Notes under the pieces: generated by a model
What the model was told of the DNA's origin: nothing
Databases searched by the model: none
The model's input: the letters and a program-made list of their open reading frames with translations, nothing else
Translations under genes and position numbers: made by a program
Assembly (NCBI GenBank): GCA_964576115.1
Contig: CAZNUA010000015.1
Coordinates: 1-5,199 of the forward strand
Length of the DNA stretch: 5,199 bases
Origin: CAYSYY01 sp964576115 [NCBI: uncultured Gemmatimonadota bacterium]
GTDB lineage: Bacteria; Blakebacterota; Blakebacteria; Blakebacterales
Direction: 5' to 3'
Shown: positions 4,746-5,199 of the stretch, one piece after another
Position numbering within the stretch: position 1 is the stretch's first letter
How the letters are laid out: each line of letters starts with the position of its first letter

Positions 4746-5199
4746 ATGAAGAAACCCGCCGATATCCTGGATCGGGACCGGGAGTGGAACCGGCTCGTGG
4801 AACTCTGGAAAGCCGACCAGTCGCAGCTTATCCTGATGGTGGGACGCCGGCGCGTCGGCAAGAGCTGGATTCTGCAACGCTTCGCACATGCTGCAAGAGG
4901 GATCTACTTCCAGGCTACCCGCGGAACCCGTGGTGAACAGCTCGGTCGTCTGACACGCGTCGCCGGTCATTTCTTCGACGATCCCGCTCTGAAACAGGGA
5001 GCAGAGTTGAACGGTTGGGAAGGTCTCTTCGAGTACGTGACGGAAAAGGCGGCCGAAAAGCCATTCCTTCTCATCCTCGATGAGTTCCCCTATCTGGCTT
5101 CTGAAGATCCCGGGCTGACATCCATCCTCCAGTCCATGTGGGACCAGCGGTGGAAGGAGGGGGGTTCCTGCAATCTGATTCTCTGTGGCAGCCACATTA
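4746..5199 (+). CDS. P-loop ATPase, archaeal-type ATPase_2 family, 3' end outside window
   Basis: The first 151 residues of a cytoplasmic STAND/AAA-like ATPase are present; the frame is open at the window edge. It begins MKKPADILDRDREWNRLVEL, a variant of the 'F-x-R-E-x-E-L' opening of this family. Walker A is GRRRVGKS (residues 33-40), Walker B is FLLILDEFPYL (107-117, Asp112-Glu113), and a sensor-1-like strand NLILCGSH lies at 143-150. YFQATRG...EQLGRL (54-69) is also typical. The start is set by GGAGAGGGG (4732-4740), 5 nt before the ATG, and by a promoter and operator array just upstream. Full-length relatives are roughly 400-480 residues, often with a C-terminal DUF234-like nuclease-fold domain, which cannot be checked here. 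It has its own promoter and no evident link to the permease operon. The cellular role of the family is poorly known. Confidence 0.88.
   Translation, partial: MKKPADILDRDREWNRLVELWKADQSQLILMVGRRRVGKSWILQRFAHAARGIYFQATRGTRGEQLGRLTRVAGHFFDDPALKQGAELNGWEGLFEYVTEKAAEKPFLLILDEFPYLASEDPGLTSILQSMWDQRWKEGGSCNLILCGSHI

Noticed and set aside
4730-4936. Short plus-strand frame starting at ATG 4730
   Set aside because: It overlaps the Shine-Dalgarno of the real ATPase start at 4746, reads in the wrong frame and is Arg/Pro/Gly-rich shadow sequence.
4647-5195. A 182-codon minus-strand frame opposite the ATPase
   Set aside because: The plus strand carries an ATPase with Walker A, Walker B, a promoter and an RBS over the same bases; the antisense frame has no recognisable domain.
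1-5199. CRISPR array, tRNA or rRNA genes
   Set aside because: No regularly spaced repeats of CRISPR size and no cloverleaf or conserved rRNA segments were seen.

Overview
The window is moderately GC-rich bacterial DNA, probably from a Gram-negative lineage that carries large orphan MacB-like permeases (Acidobacteriota, Gemmatimonadota, FCB-type or related metagenomic phyla). The pairing of a short PadR regulator with an 'Acidobacterial duplicated orphan permease' is the best taxonomic clue, but the family has spread beyond Acidobacteriota, so no genus or phylum is claimed. Nothing in the window is a recognisable housekeeping gene.

Layout. Bases 1-183 hold no convincing gene, only a loose inverted repeat. 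From about 184 to 1078 lies a decayed ISL3-family insertion sequence. It has a long imperfect hairpin over the transposase ribosome binding site and start codon, then a transposase broken by an internal deletion and a one-base deletion. At 1079 it is cut by the end of an IS21-family element pointing the other way. That element keeps its terminal TG, two subterminal 20-bp repeats and the last ~67-74 codons of istB. The IS21 remnant fades out near 1390-1410, and about 90 bases of unassigned sequence follow.

From about 1500 an intact two-gene operon begins: a promoter with a three-half-site operator, a 110-residue PadR-family repressor (1619-1951) and an 878-residue duplicated FtsX/MacB-type permease (1958-4594). 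The expected logic is that the PadR protein senses an unknown compound and represses its own operon, and that the permease acts in the inner membrane, needing an ABC ATPase encoded elsewhere.

Downstream, a convergent 25-codon open tail on the minus strand looks like the broken 3' end of another gene. It runs into a very AT-rich block holding a good promoter (TTGACT-17-TATAAC) and an 18-bp palindrome with an extra direct half-site. This promoter serves a P-loop ATPase of the archaeal-type ATPase_2 family, which starts at 4746 and runs off the window end. The most interesting points are the two palindromic operator arrays, the hairpin sequestering translation of the transposase, the nested IS decay, and the truncated reading frame next to the ATPase.
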